Source of the DNA: a virus
Reading direction: 5' to 3' (one strand)
Virus record (IMG/VR): IMGVR_UViG_3300021356_000055
Span: 1 to 38,910 of that record
Length of the DNA stretch: 38,910 bases
Part shown: piece by piece, positions 24,195-30,657 of the stretch
Position numbering within the stretch: position 1 is the stretch's first letter
Layout: every line of letters starts with the position of its first letter
Translations under genes and position numbers: made by a program
The notes under the pieces: model-generated
What the model saw: only the letters and a program-made list of their open reading frames with translations
The model's database searches: none
What the model was told of the DNA's origin: nothing

Positions 24195-24407
24195 ATGGAG
24201 ACTGTTTTTGTCGATTTGCTCAAGGAAAGCCCAATAGCGATTGCCTTGATTATCTCTATGTATCTGTTCTTGAGGGCGATGCAAGCCAGAGATAAAATGT
24301 TTACAGACGCCTTGGGGTCAAATGAGAGAGCCTTAGACGCCTTGCAAAAAGCCGTCACCCGTTTGGAGTGCATGGTCGAAAAGTTGTCTAAAAAGGTGGA
24401 GGACTAA
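24195..24407 (+). CDS. Holin-like small membrane protein, 70 aa
   Basis: One hydrophobic helix at about residues 11-27 (SPIAIALIISMYLFLRAM), then a charged amphipathic helix to the end (LDALQKAVTRLECMVEKLSK) with heptad-like spacing. A short membrane helix with a coiled-coil tail is common among small phage lysis-region proteins, and the gene starts the post-virion cluster that also holds a spanin candidate. Ribosome-binding site GGGGAATAAA precedes the ATG. Holin function is an inference from size, topology and place; alternatives are a membrane-anchored virion accessory protein. Confidence 0.5.
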   Translation: METVFVDLLKESPIAIALIISMYLFLRAMQARDKMFTDALGSNERALDALQKAVTRLECMVEKLSKKVED

Positions 24408-24640
24408 TGCCTCGGAAACTTCCGCGTAACTACAAAAAAGAGTATAGGGAGTACCACGGCACAGCCAAGCAGAGGAAGAATCGATCTCTTAGGAATCAGG
24501 CTCGCCGCAAGATGAAAGCCAAGCCCGGTCAAGAGGTCGATCACAAAAAGCCTTTAAGCAAGGGCGGGACAAACTCAAGAAAGAATCTCCGGGTGGTCAG
24601 CAAAAAGGTCAATCGGAAGAAAGGGAATCGTAAAAAATGA
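24407..24640 (+). CDS. Minimal HNH endonuclease-like protein, 77 aa
   Basis: Very basic protein with a compact HNH core: EVDHKKPLSKGGTNSRKNLR (residues about 44-63), giving the DH, the P-x-S-x-GG-x-N turn and the N-L-R-V end. The zinc-binding CxxC pairs of full HNH proteins are absent, so it is a minimal beta-beta-alpha fold. Small HNH proteins beside packaging or structural genes assist terminase in some phages; that link is weak here as the terminase lies elsewhere. Start TAATG overlaps the holin-like stop and its own stop overlaps the next ATG. Confidence 0.68.
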   Translation: MPRKLPRNYKKEYREYHGTAKQRKNRSLRNQARRKMKAKPGQEVDHKKPLSKGGTNSRKNLRVVSKKVNRKKGNRKK

Positions 24641-24975
24641 ACAATGAAAAACGTTTTAGCCCTGTAGGGAATGTTTTGTTTTACTCCATGTGGTTTGCGA
24701 TTTTGCTCCTTCTGTTTGGGGGCCTCGTGGGCTGTGAGGTCACCAAGGAAGTGGTCTTAGATCCTAACGGGGTCCCCTCTTCAGTAGAGCGGGTGGTTGT
24801 TGAAGGTCCCGGCGGCGACATGGTTGGCGTGGGAGTGGAGACGGTTCGTCGTCTTGCCCCGCTTCTTCCTGAACCTTGGAACACTTTGATTTCAGCGTTG
24901 ATCGGGGGATTCACCGTTGGAACTGCGGGCTGGGTCTTCAGGAGCAAAAAGAAAGCGAAGGAAGCCAATGCCTAA
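24637..24975 (+). CDS. Candidate unimolecular spanin (lipoprotein with C-terminal TM)
   Basis: 112 residues. The N-terminus has a short polar part, a hydrophobic stretch (about 14-30) and a lipobox LVGC with Cys33. About 48 residues follow, beta-rich (VVLDPNGVPSSVERVVVEGP), then a second membrane segment at about 82-101 (WNTLISALIGGFTVGTAGWV) and a basic tail RSKKKAKEANA. An outer-membrane lipoprotein anchor plus an inner-membrane C-terminal helix is the layout of unimolecular spanins such as phage T1 gp11 (131 aa), which fuse the two membranes at the end of lysis. The periplasmic part is short. An ordinary two-pass membrane protein is the alternative. Sits after the holin-like gene. Confidence 0.55.
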   Translation: MNNEKRFSPVGNVLFYSMWFAILLLLFGGLVGCEVTKEVVLDPNGVPSSVERVVVEGPGGDMVGVGVETVRRLAPLLPEPWNTLISALIGGFTVGTAGWVFRSKKKAKEANA

Positions 24976-25138
24976 AAAGAAAGGGCTGTACGCAAACATT
25001 CATGCAAAGAGGAAACGAATCAAAGCGGGATCTGGTGAGAAAATGCGTAAAGCGGGGCAAAAGGGGGCACCGACTGCCAAAGCGTTTAAGAAGTCAGCCA
25101 AAACCGCCAAAAAGCGCACTAAGCGCAAGGGGTACTAA
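24968..25138 (+). CDS. Small basic phage protein, 56 aa
   Basis: Starts MPKKKGLYANIHAKRKRIKA and continues SGEKMRKAGQKGAPTAKAFK with many Lys/Arg. This is a very conserved short phage protein that I recall from many marine and environmental phages; the function is unknown, and its charge suggests binding to DNA or RNA, possibly inside the virion. The ATG at 24968 overlaps the end of the spanin-like gene (AATGCCTAA); the frame is open further upstream but the conserved start is here. Directly followed by another basic protein. Confidence 0.75.
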   Translation: MPKKKGLYANIHAKRKRIKAGSGEKMRKAGQKGAPTAKAFKKSAKTAKKRTKRKGY

Positions 25139-25446
25139 TGGCAAAGACTCCAGCATGGCAGAGGAAGGCAGGCAAGAACCCTAAGGGCGGCTTGAACGCT
25201 AAAGGTAGGGCTTCGTATAAAAAAGGGACGCTAAAGCCCCCCGTTAAGTCTGGAGATAATCCTCGCAGGGCTAGTTTTCTAGCACGGATGGGCAACATGG
25301 CTGGGCCTGAAAGGGACGCTAAAGGTAAGCCCACTCGTTTGTTGAAAAGCCTGCAAGCGTGGGGTGCTAGTTCTAAAGCAGACGCTAAGAAAAAAGCCAA
25401 GGCCATCTCGGCCCGCAACAAATCAAAGAAGAAGAAGAAAAAGTGA
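25138..25446 (+). CDS. Basic phage protein, DUF6321-like
   Basis: 102 residues starting MAKTPAWQRKAGKNPKGGLN, a conserved opening I associate with DUF6321-type phage proteins. Later segments are GNMAGPERDAKGKPTRLLKS followed by LQAWG and a polylysine tail (NKSKKKKKK). Highly basic, so probably nucleic-acid binding; role unknown. The stop of the preceding gene overlaps its ATG (TAATG), and its own stop TGA overlaps the GTG start of the next gene. Confidence 0.7.
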   Translation: MAKTPAWQRKAGKNPKGGLNAKGRASYKKGTLKPPVKSGDNPRRASFLARMGNMAGPERDAKGKPTRLLKSLQAWGASSKADAKKKAKAISARNKSKKKKKK

Positions 25447-25769
25447 AACCTGATCTTCTTGTAGTAACTTGGCATGACATCTCTAGCAGAGCGGACTGGC
25501 AGGGCCTTGAAGAAGTTCAAGCCCTGCGTCCAGAAAAGTGCATTACGGTCGGCTGGCTAGTCCAACAAGACGACAATCAGATTGTCGTAGCCGATAGTGT
25601 CACGGAGTCGGGTGAGTTTGGCGGCACCACCGTCATTCCTCGGGCGGTGATTCAGAAGACGAAGAAGATTGCGAAATCGCGTCCCGAATCATTTCTAGCC
25701 CCTTCTCGCCCCTTACGTCCAGCGAAGTCAAGAGCAAAACTCTCCAACCGTGCAAAGTCAGAAGATTAA
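25443..25769 (+). CDS. Conserved small phage protein, 108 aa
   Basis: Starts at a GTG overlapping the previous stop. The pattern VTWHDISSRADWQGLEEV, then CITVGWLVQQDDNQIVVADS, GGTTVIPRAVIQKTKKI resembles a small phage protein of unknown function often found among structural genes (V.W.DA...W...E....C...VG.L......V.L......GG...IPR..I). The last 35 residues are basic and Ser/Pro-rich. Its final 137 bp overlap, tail to tail, the end of the two-domain nuclease gene on the other strand, so this is where the two transcription blocks meet. Confidence 0.65.
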   Translation: MKPDLLVVTWHDISSRADWQGLEEVQALRPEKCITVGWLVQQDDNQIVVADSVTESGEFGGTTVIPRAVIQKTKKIAKSRPESFLAPSRPLRPAKSRAKLSNRAKSED

Positions 25770-26457
25770 ACTTCTCGTAATCTTTGACGATCCCCATAGG
25801 CCGTGAGTGGCGACCCCGGGTCCACAGCCCACCCTGTACCTCTACGGCCAACTTTAAATCTGGCCAAGCAAAGTCGATCCGAAACCTTCTTTTTGGAATC
25901 GCTCGCAGTTCTCTAACCATCCCCCCGTCAAGCCCCGCCTCTTGGATTTGACAACACAACATTTCTTCAAGGTCACTCGGCACTTTTTCCCCCTGTAGGT
26001 AACCATCCATTGCGAGTCCTACTTGTGCCACTTCTTCGTCTGTATAGTCTCGTTTAATGTGATTTACCATCAATAGGACGACACGGCAGTTGTCCTTAAC
26101 GTACCCTTTTTTTGGGTCAATGCGGTCCACGCTGGGTGCGTAACGGTGGGCTGGCCTTTGTATTTTTTCACTAAAAGGCAATCCCGTTATTTCGCAAATG
26201 CCTTTTTTGAGTTTGTTTAGAAGCCAGTCTAGTGTGAGGTCAAACTTGAGGTTTTTCTTTTTAGAGCGTGACTTAATGCTGAGGTAAACCATTTGCGCTC
26301 GGTCTTCCACAGGGGACCTCCTCCGCCTTCTGGTGCGCTCTTTTTTTCTTTGTGCTTTACGGCAGTCCCTGCAAGTGTTTTTTCGATCCGGTGCCAGTGC
26401 GCCGAGGCCCCTTCTCCTCCCGCACACTGAACAGCGGACTCTTCCGCGAGAATCCAT
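25633..26457 (-). CDS. Two-domain nuclease: HNH plus VSR/DUF559-like
   Basis: 274 residues. The N-terminus has two zinc-type CxxC pairs (CSVC and CRDC, about residues 9-33) and a basic run. An HNH-type core follows: ICEITGLPF (about 86-94) and PSVDRIDPKKGYVKDNCRVV (about 110-129). The C-terminal part is VSR/DUF559-like: RRFRIDFAWPDLKLAVEVQG, GRHSRPMG, DYEKFNLLTLHGWRVLLLTS, with Asp and Glu in the PD-(D/E)xK places. Each half is known in phages, and the fusion is uncommon. It could cut DNA in recombination repair or host DNA breakdown. The ATG follows GGGGG directly after the strong terminator at 26466-26506, so it may depend on read-through or its own undetected promoter. Confidence 0.75.
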   Translation of the reverse strand: MDSRGRVRCSVCGRRRGLGALAPDRKNTCRDCRKAQRKKERTRRRRRSPVEDRAQMVYLSIKSRSKKKNLKFDLTLDWLLNKLKKGICEITGLPFSEKIQRPAHRYAPSVDRIDPKKGYVKDNCRVVLLMVNHIKRDYTDEEVAQVGLAMDGYLQGEKVPSDLEEMLCCQIQEAGLDGGMVRELRAIPKRRFRIDFAWPDLKLAVEVQGGLWTRGRHSRPMGIVKDYEKFNLLTLHGWRVLLLTSLDVRGEKGLEMIRDAISQSSSSSESPPEE

Positions 26458-26465
26458 GTACCCCC

Positions 26466-26506
26466 AAAAAAAGAAACGACTAGGGAAAACCGAAAAACCC
26501 TAGTCG
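26466..26506 (-). terminator. Strong rho-independent terminator of the replication/packaging operon
   Basis: Minus-strand CGACTAGGG ... CCCTAGTCG perfect 9-bp stem, 12-base loop, followed by TTTCTTTTTTT. Placed after the ERF gene and before the nuclease gene. A CTCCAATCT sequence (26512-26520, minus strand), complementary to the GATTGGAG leaders, lies just ahead of it. Confidence 0.88.
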
Positions 26507-26565
26507 CTTCTACAGATTGGAGATGTGTTAAGGAGTGTAAGCAACACCCGCTCTTCAGGCAAGCG

Positions 26566-27210
26566 TTATTTTTTCAAAGCGTCTTTTACTCCAGAAACGC
26601 CCTTTGCGGACCTTGCCTTTTGCCCGTCAACTGCTGAGTTGCCGTCGTCATCCACTGATGGGTCAGCACCAAGTCCAAGCAACGCCTGAGTCAGGTAACG
26701 GCGCATGTAAGTCAGTCCACTGCCAACTTCGTGCATGTCATTCGACCGAGAGAGGAAGTGCTCAGAGCGCTTGCTTTCCCCCGTAGGACCGTACTGGAGT
26801 TCTACCCAGAAGATGTGGCCAGCACAAAACGGCTGTTGGGTCGTGTTGCCGTTAGCATCCGTCTCGGTCTTTTCTGCGAAGTGGATCGTTTGCCCCGAGG
26901 TGATTGCGATTCCATGCTTGGGCAACACCTTAAAGATGTGGTCGTACAGATCAGACAACTTGACGTACTTGTGATTTTTAAAGTAACTGTTTGCACCTGC
27001 GGCCATGGGTTGTCCGATTTCGGCCTGTGCATTTGCCAGCGCTTCGTAGAGTGATAGTGACTTTGGCTTTGCGGTAGCCTTAGTCGTCTTCTTTTTCTTC
27101 ACAGGCGGGTTACTTTCAGCACCTTTCGGGTCCTGCCCAGTTCCACCTGCAAGTTCCCCGCTACCACCACTGAGTGGTCGCCCATTCCCTCCAGAATCTG
27201 CATTCGGCAT
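26566..27210 (-). CDS. ERF family single-strand annealing recombinase
   Basis: 214 residues, ERF superfamily by SLYEALANAQAEIGQPMAAG, the FKNHKYVKLSDLYDHIFKVL section, LPKHGIAITSG and the typical end SGLTYMRRYLTQALLGLG with DPSVDDDGN. ERF proteins anneal complementary single strands and work with a 5'-3' exonuclease; the YqaJ-like gene directly upstream fits as partner. The first 50 residues are a Gly/Pro/Lys-rich linker that overlaps the exonuclease gene by 112 bp. A GTG at 27102, forming a GTGA overlap like others in this operon, is a credible alternative start and would give a 178-aa protein. Ends before the operon terminator. Confidence 0.85.
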   Translation of the reverse strand: MPNADSGGNGRPLSGGSGELAGGTGQDPKGAESNPPVKKKKTTKATAKPKSLSLYEALANAQAEIGQPMAAGANSYFKNHKYVKLSDLYDHIFKVLPKHGIAITSGQTIHFAEKTETDANGNTTQQPFCAGHIFWVELQYGPTGESKRSEHFLSRSNDMHEVGSGLTYMRRYLTQALLGLGADPSVDDDGNSAVDGQKARSAKGVSGVKDALKK

Positions 27211-27992
27211 TCTTCCGTACCTTTCTTGAGACGGTTTGTCTCGGCTTTGTGTTCTTCCCAGCGCTCAACCTTGTCGATTAAGTCTTGGGCTTCATTCCCT
27301 GTCAACACTAACACGTTGTCAGGCTCGTGTCTATCTATGCTTTCCAACAAACTAACAGATATTTTTCCCTCAGGTCGCTTTTGCTTAAGGACGTACTCAT
27401 GCCAAAAGTACTCACACTCCGACCTCAGCGTGTCCCAGATATCGCTGTCAAAGTCTACCCGGTAGATTTTCCTCGTGCCGTTTAACAAGTCCACGACAAC
27501 ATAAGAAACGTCTATTTCACTTAACGCCATTTGAGTCATAACCTGACAAACAACATGGGCAGGAACTTCGTCTGTCCAAGCGGTACCGTAATCCTCTTCA
27601 AATCGAGAGGTCTTCGCTTCGAGAACAACCTGTGTCCCGTCTTTCAGGTACAGCATCGCGTCAAGGTGGGAAGTGATCGGGGCCGTTGAGTGTCGGGTAG
27701 AAGGCTTTTTCTCTGAAATGACTGTTGAAAACTCGGGGTTTTCTTCGTACCGATCCACCTCTGTCCCCAGTTTCTCAGCAATCTTTTCCGATGCCCAGCG
27801 AATCAATATGGGTTCGACGTCGTTCCCGTAATCCATGGCTGGCGTTGATTTTTGCTGGGCGCCCTTGACCTTCTTCAACCAGATTGAAGCGGCGTTGCTT
27901 CCAGCAAACGGGCTAAGTCCGACAATACCGGGGACCTCGCTGGCACCAATGTAGTGCCTGCGTTCCTCCCTCTGTTCTGCGGTAATGACCAC
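27099..27992 (-). CDS. YqaJ-like viral recombinase/exonuclease
   Basis: 297 residues from the GTG at 27992, chosen because AGAGGAG lies 5 nt upstream and the GTG overlaps the preceding stop (TAGTG). The YqaJ/lambda-exonuclease pattern is clear: RRHYIGASEVPGIVGLSPFA, GNDVEP (Glu60), SHLDAM (Asp111), VVLEAKTSR (Glu125, Lys127), VPAHVVCQVMTQM (Gln150). This enzyme digests one strand of duplex ends to make substrate for the ERF annealing protein. The C-terminal part is a charged helix (WEEHKAETNRLKKGTEECR). Confidence 0.9.
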   Translation of the reverse strand: MVITAEQREERRHYIGASEVPGIVGLSPFAGSNAASIWLKKVKGAQQKSTPAMDYGNDVEPILIRWASEKIAEKLGTEVDRYEENPEFSTVISEKKPSTRHSTAPITSHLDAMLYLKDGTQVVLEAKTSRFEEDYGTAWTDEVPAHVVCQVMTQMALSEIDVSYVVVDLLNGTRKIYRVDFDSDIWDTLRSECEYFWHEYVLKQKRPEGKISVSLLESIDRHEPDNVLVLTGNEAQDLIDKVERWEEHKAETNRLKKGTEECRMQILEGMGDHSVVVAGNLQVELGRTRKVLKVTRL

Positions 27993-28255
27993 TACATCTC
28001 CTCTAAAATGATGGGCGTATGCTCGCCACACCATGCTCCTTCTATGTTGTACTCAAGCCACTCTTGGGCTTCGTCGCCCTCAAGCCCTTGGTCCTGCTGT
28101 AGGCAGTCTATGATTTTATCTCTAGAATAGCAAGCCACTACTAGATTGATACGACGAGCAACCCCGACTACCGCCTTGTCAAAAACCTTGCGAGGCTCTA
28201 ACAAAACGGCTTCAGGGTTCTCGTCAGCAATCTTGTTCAGAATGAAGTCGCTCAC
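27992..28255 (-). CDS. Small conserved phage protein, 87 aa
   Basis: Unknown function. The end EWLEYNIEGAWCGEHTPIIL, after a segment KVFDKAVVGVARRINLVVAC, follows a widespread small phage protein pattern (YNI.GAW.GE.TP). Start is a GTG overlapping the TGA of the scaffold-like gene (GTGA). It lies between scaffold and exonuclease, so its role could be in either morphogenesis or recombination. Confidence 0.65.
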   Translation of the reverse strand: MSDFILNKIADENPEAVLLEPRKVFDKAVVGVARRINLVVACYSRDKIIDCLQQDQGLEGDEAQEWLEYNIEGAWCGEHTPIILEEM

Positions 28256-28872
28256 ATTCCCAACTCTTCCTTGAGAATCTGATCGTACTCAGCATGCAGT
28301 TGCATGCCTTCAGCAGTGTTCTTGAATCGACGATCCGTGAACTGCGGGTGAGCAAGGATTTCCAGTTTCCTTTGCTGTCTGCGCTGTGCGTCACTCGGGC
28401 CTGCGCCTGAACCCGGCGTGGGCGTTTGATCGTTTGCGTTCATTTTTCCGATTTCCATCAAAGCCTCGAACATTTTCGGATCTTGCGGGAGTTCGCTAAG
28501 GCCCATTTTTTCGGCCCCTGCTTTTGCACTAGCCGCCGCAGAGTCATAGTTTTCGCCCATGTTGTCCACGAACTCGTTCCACCTTGACGCCTCAATGTTC
28601 TTGCGCTGAGCCAGCCTTTTAAACTGGTCAGGAGTCAAACGCAGATCTCTGGCTAACGCTTTCGTGGCCTCGTCGCCTTCATACCCGTCTTTGCTTTCGG
28701 GCGCTCCCAGTTTCCGGTACAGGTCTTCGTGATCTGCATCTGTTTCTGGCAATCGAACGCTTTTGCCTCGGAACTTTTCCAGATTGACATACGCCCTCAA
28801 AGCGTCTTCAGGAGTCGCAAACTTTGACGCCGCACCCTTGAGTTCTTCTGGCAAGTCTCCCCATTCAGTCAT
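28252..28872 (-). CDS. Scaffolding protein-like (capsid assembly)
   Basis: 206 residues, acidic and helical, beginning MTEWGDLPEELKGAASKFAT. The section about DALRAYVNLEKFRGKSVRLP, then RKLGAPESKDGYE, is the usual N-terminal pattern of phage scaffold/capsid assembly proteins, and a basic helix (DAQRRQQRKLEILAHPQF) lies near the C-terminus, where scaffolds contact capsid protein. Two genes downstream of the portal, as T7 gp9 follows gp8. Odd point: the capsid gene it should serve is on the other strand and in the other transcription block. Start overlaps the previous stop (ATGA). Confidence 0.7.
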   Translation of the reverse strand: MTEWGDLPEELKGAASKFATPEDALRAYVNLEKFRGKSVRLPETDADHEDLYRKLGAPESKDGYEGDEATKALARDLRLTPDQFKRLAQRKNIEASRWNEFVDNMGENYDSAAASAKAGAEKMGLSELPQDPKMFEALMEIGKMNANDQTPTPGSGAGPSDAQRRQQRKLEILAHPQFTDRRFKNTAEGMQLHAEYDQILKEELGM

Positions 28873-29090
28873 CTTTGGTCACCGATCCTTTCTGCGGCCC
28901 GGATCTTGTAATACACAGATCGCCTTCCCGCTTGTACAGACAAAACTTGGGGGCAAACTTTTGCTTGGTCTTCCCCCGGAATCAAACTGGCTTCCACTCC
29001 GCAAATCTTAGACAGGCAATCCATCATTCGCTTGCCGTCACTGGTTTTGAGGAAACTGGACAACCACAGTATCTCTTCTTTATTCAGCAA
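28869..29090 (-). CDS. Small portal-adjacent protein, Bbp19-like
   Basis: 73 residues. Leu-rich N-terminal helix (EEILWLSSFLKTSDGKRMMD), then a central Cys-containing helix and the C-terminal motif VQAGRRSVYYKIR, comparable to the EGRRSV ending of small phage proteins of the Bbp19 type found beside portal genes. The start is a TTG with GGAGG 6 nt upstream, inside the end of the portal gene. Role unknown; place suggests head assembly. Confidence 0.6.
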   Translation of the reverse strand: MLNKEEILWLSSFLKTSDGKRMMDCLSKICGVEASLIPGEDQAKVCPQVLSVQAGRRSVYYKIRAAERIGDQR

Positions 29091-30654
29091 TGTTGGCCTC
29101 CATAATCTGCTCTTCTGGCCCAGCCGGAGTTGCTCCTTGATCAGCAGGCATTTGCTCTGCCATTTGCATCATCTGTTGCATCATGGCTTGCTGGGCACGG
29201 GCCTCTCTCATCTCTTCAACTTCTTCGCGAGTCTTAAAGATTTCAGGCGGCACATCGCTGTTTTCAGCGTCAATCTTGGTCAACGCATCAAAGTCAATGT
29301 CGTCCAAAAGAGATGGGTCTTGGACAGCGTTAAAGATTTCAAGGCGTCTTGCGACAAACCTGTAGGTCTTCTGCGCCACCATTTCCCTTTGAGCCACATA
29401 GAACGGAGACACAAAGTTCACGTTCAGTACACCTTGGCGCTCGATTTCTGGCAACACGCCTCCCTGAACCATGAGGCTAATCAGGCTTTCCATGATTGGC
29501 GTTAGGAAGTTTGTTTCAATCGAACGAGCAGGACCAGCCAAGCGTTGAATCAAGCGCTCGCTACGTTGCCTGCTTTCCTCCGCAGACCTTGGCTGAGTGT
29601 CTGGGTCCAATAAGATATCCGCCATAAAGGCTTGTTTAATCTGCTGGTGCGTCTGTCTCGCAATCTCAAATGCGGCGTTGTAGTTTGTGCCGCTATTAAG
29701 ATAGGAGGGGGACATTTGCGTCCCGGGCTTCACCACGAGCAAACCGGAGGCACTAATGTCAGAATCCATTAGGCTGTCATTCTCCGTCATCAAGACAGGG
29801 TTGATGTCACGCCCTATCGCAAGCAACACTTGCCGGATGATTTCGTTCGCTCCAGCGGCGTCTGGCCTCGCAAGATGCCCACGCCCCCTCCCGTATTGTT
29901 CTCCCGGAACAACGTCAAGCCTGCTGACAATGTACGGCTGGTAACTGTACCCACCTGTACGCAAAACGTCCCCCTCACCAGTCGTCCAAACACTAATAAA
30001 CGGCTGGTCCCCCGGAACATTGACAGGGCTAGTTGCTCTTGGAAGCACAAAATGCAGTACTTTGGATTCTTCAAACGGGTCTTCGGCGCTTACCGTGTAG
30101 TCAAAGTACTGTTTTATCTCGGCGTTGCTAAGGTAGTACTCACGGCAGAAAACCAAAGGCTCGTTGTATCGGCCCATTTTCCAGTAGCAATCTTTAAGAT
30201 TAACTGCTTCAAACTCGACGCCTTCAAACGTAGAACCGTCTGACTGCAAGCGCCGCCCTTCTTCCTCGATGTACATGACACTGTTGCCAAGGATCATTAA
30301 GTCCTTTAGGCACTTCGCAACCTCTGTGTAAAAGTTGGTATTCTCCAGTGCCAGCATGATCGTAGCGGCGTCTGTGTCCAGTTCCACCGTGGCACCTTCC
30401 GGTCCACGCAACTTGACCCAATCACCCGTAGGAGGAAAAAGATTCCCTACCATGAAGTTCACCAAAGAGTCTGCGGCCACTGCACCCGTAGAGTCAAAGA
30501 CTGTCCCAATCCTACGCCCACCGTATCCGCGGGTAGTCATATCCCCTTGGAATGGCAAGAACAGAGTTCTTATTTGGTCCAGCACAGGCTCGTGTGGAGA
30601 CCGATCAGCCTCCAAGGTGCCGTATATTGCTACTAAGTCTTCCCCTAAACCCAT
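29080..30654 (-). CDS. Portal (T7-like head-tail connector)
   Basis: 524 residues, the usual size for the T7 gp8 family. The family pattern is seen in ADRSPHEPVLDQIRTLFLPF, IGTVFDSTGAVAADSLVNFM, FPPTGDWVKL, LKDLMILGNSVMYIEEEGR, YGRGRGHLARPDA, NEIIRQVLLAIGRDINPVL and the stem/wing PRSAEESRQRSERLIQRLAG. The C-terminus has a Met/Gln-rich helix (QQAMMQQMMQMAEQMPADQG), as in other portals. It forms the dodecameric DNA channel and binds terminase and tail tubular protein A. ATG follows the terminase stop after 3 nt, with GGGGGAT as ribosome-binding site. Confidence 0.92.
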   Translation of the reverse strand: MGLGEDLVAIYGTLEADRSPHEPVLDQIRTLFLPFQGDMTTRGYGGRRIGTVFDSTGAVAADSLVNFMVGNLFPPTGDWVKLRGPEGATVELDTDAATIMLALENTNFYTEVAKCLKDLMILGNSVMYIEEEGRRLQSDGSTFEGVEFEAVNLKDCYWKMGRYNEPLVFCREYYLSNAEIKQYFDYTVSAEDPFEESKVLHFVLPRATSPVNVPGDQPFISVWTTGEGDVLRTGGYSYQPYIVSRLDVVPGEQYGRGRGHLARPDAAGANEIIRQVLLAIGRDINPVLMTENDSLMDSDISASGLLVVKPGTQMSPSYLNSGTNYNAAFEIARQTHQQIKQAFMADILLDPDTQPRSAEESRQRSERLIQRLAGPARSIETNFLTPIMESLISLMVQGGVLPEIERQGVLNVNFVSPFYVAQREMVAQKTYRFVARRLEIFNAVQDPSLLDDIDFDALTKIDAENSDVPPEIFKTREEVEEMREARAQQAMMQQMMQMAEQMPADQGATPAGPEEQIMEANIAE

Positions 30655-30657
30655 GGT

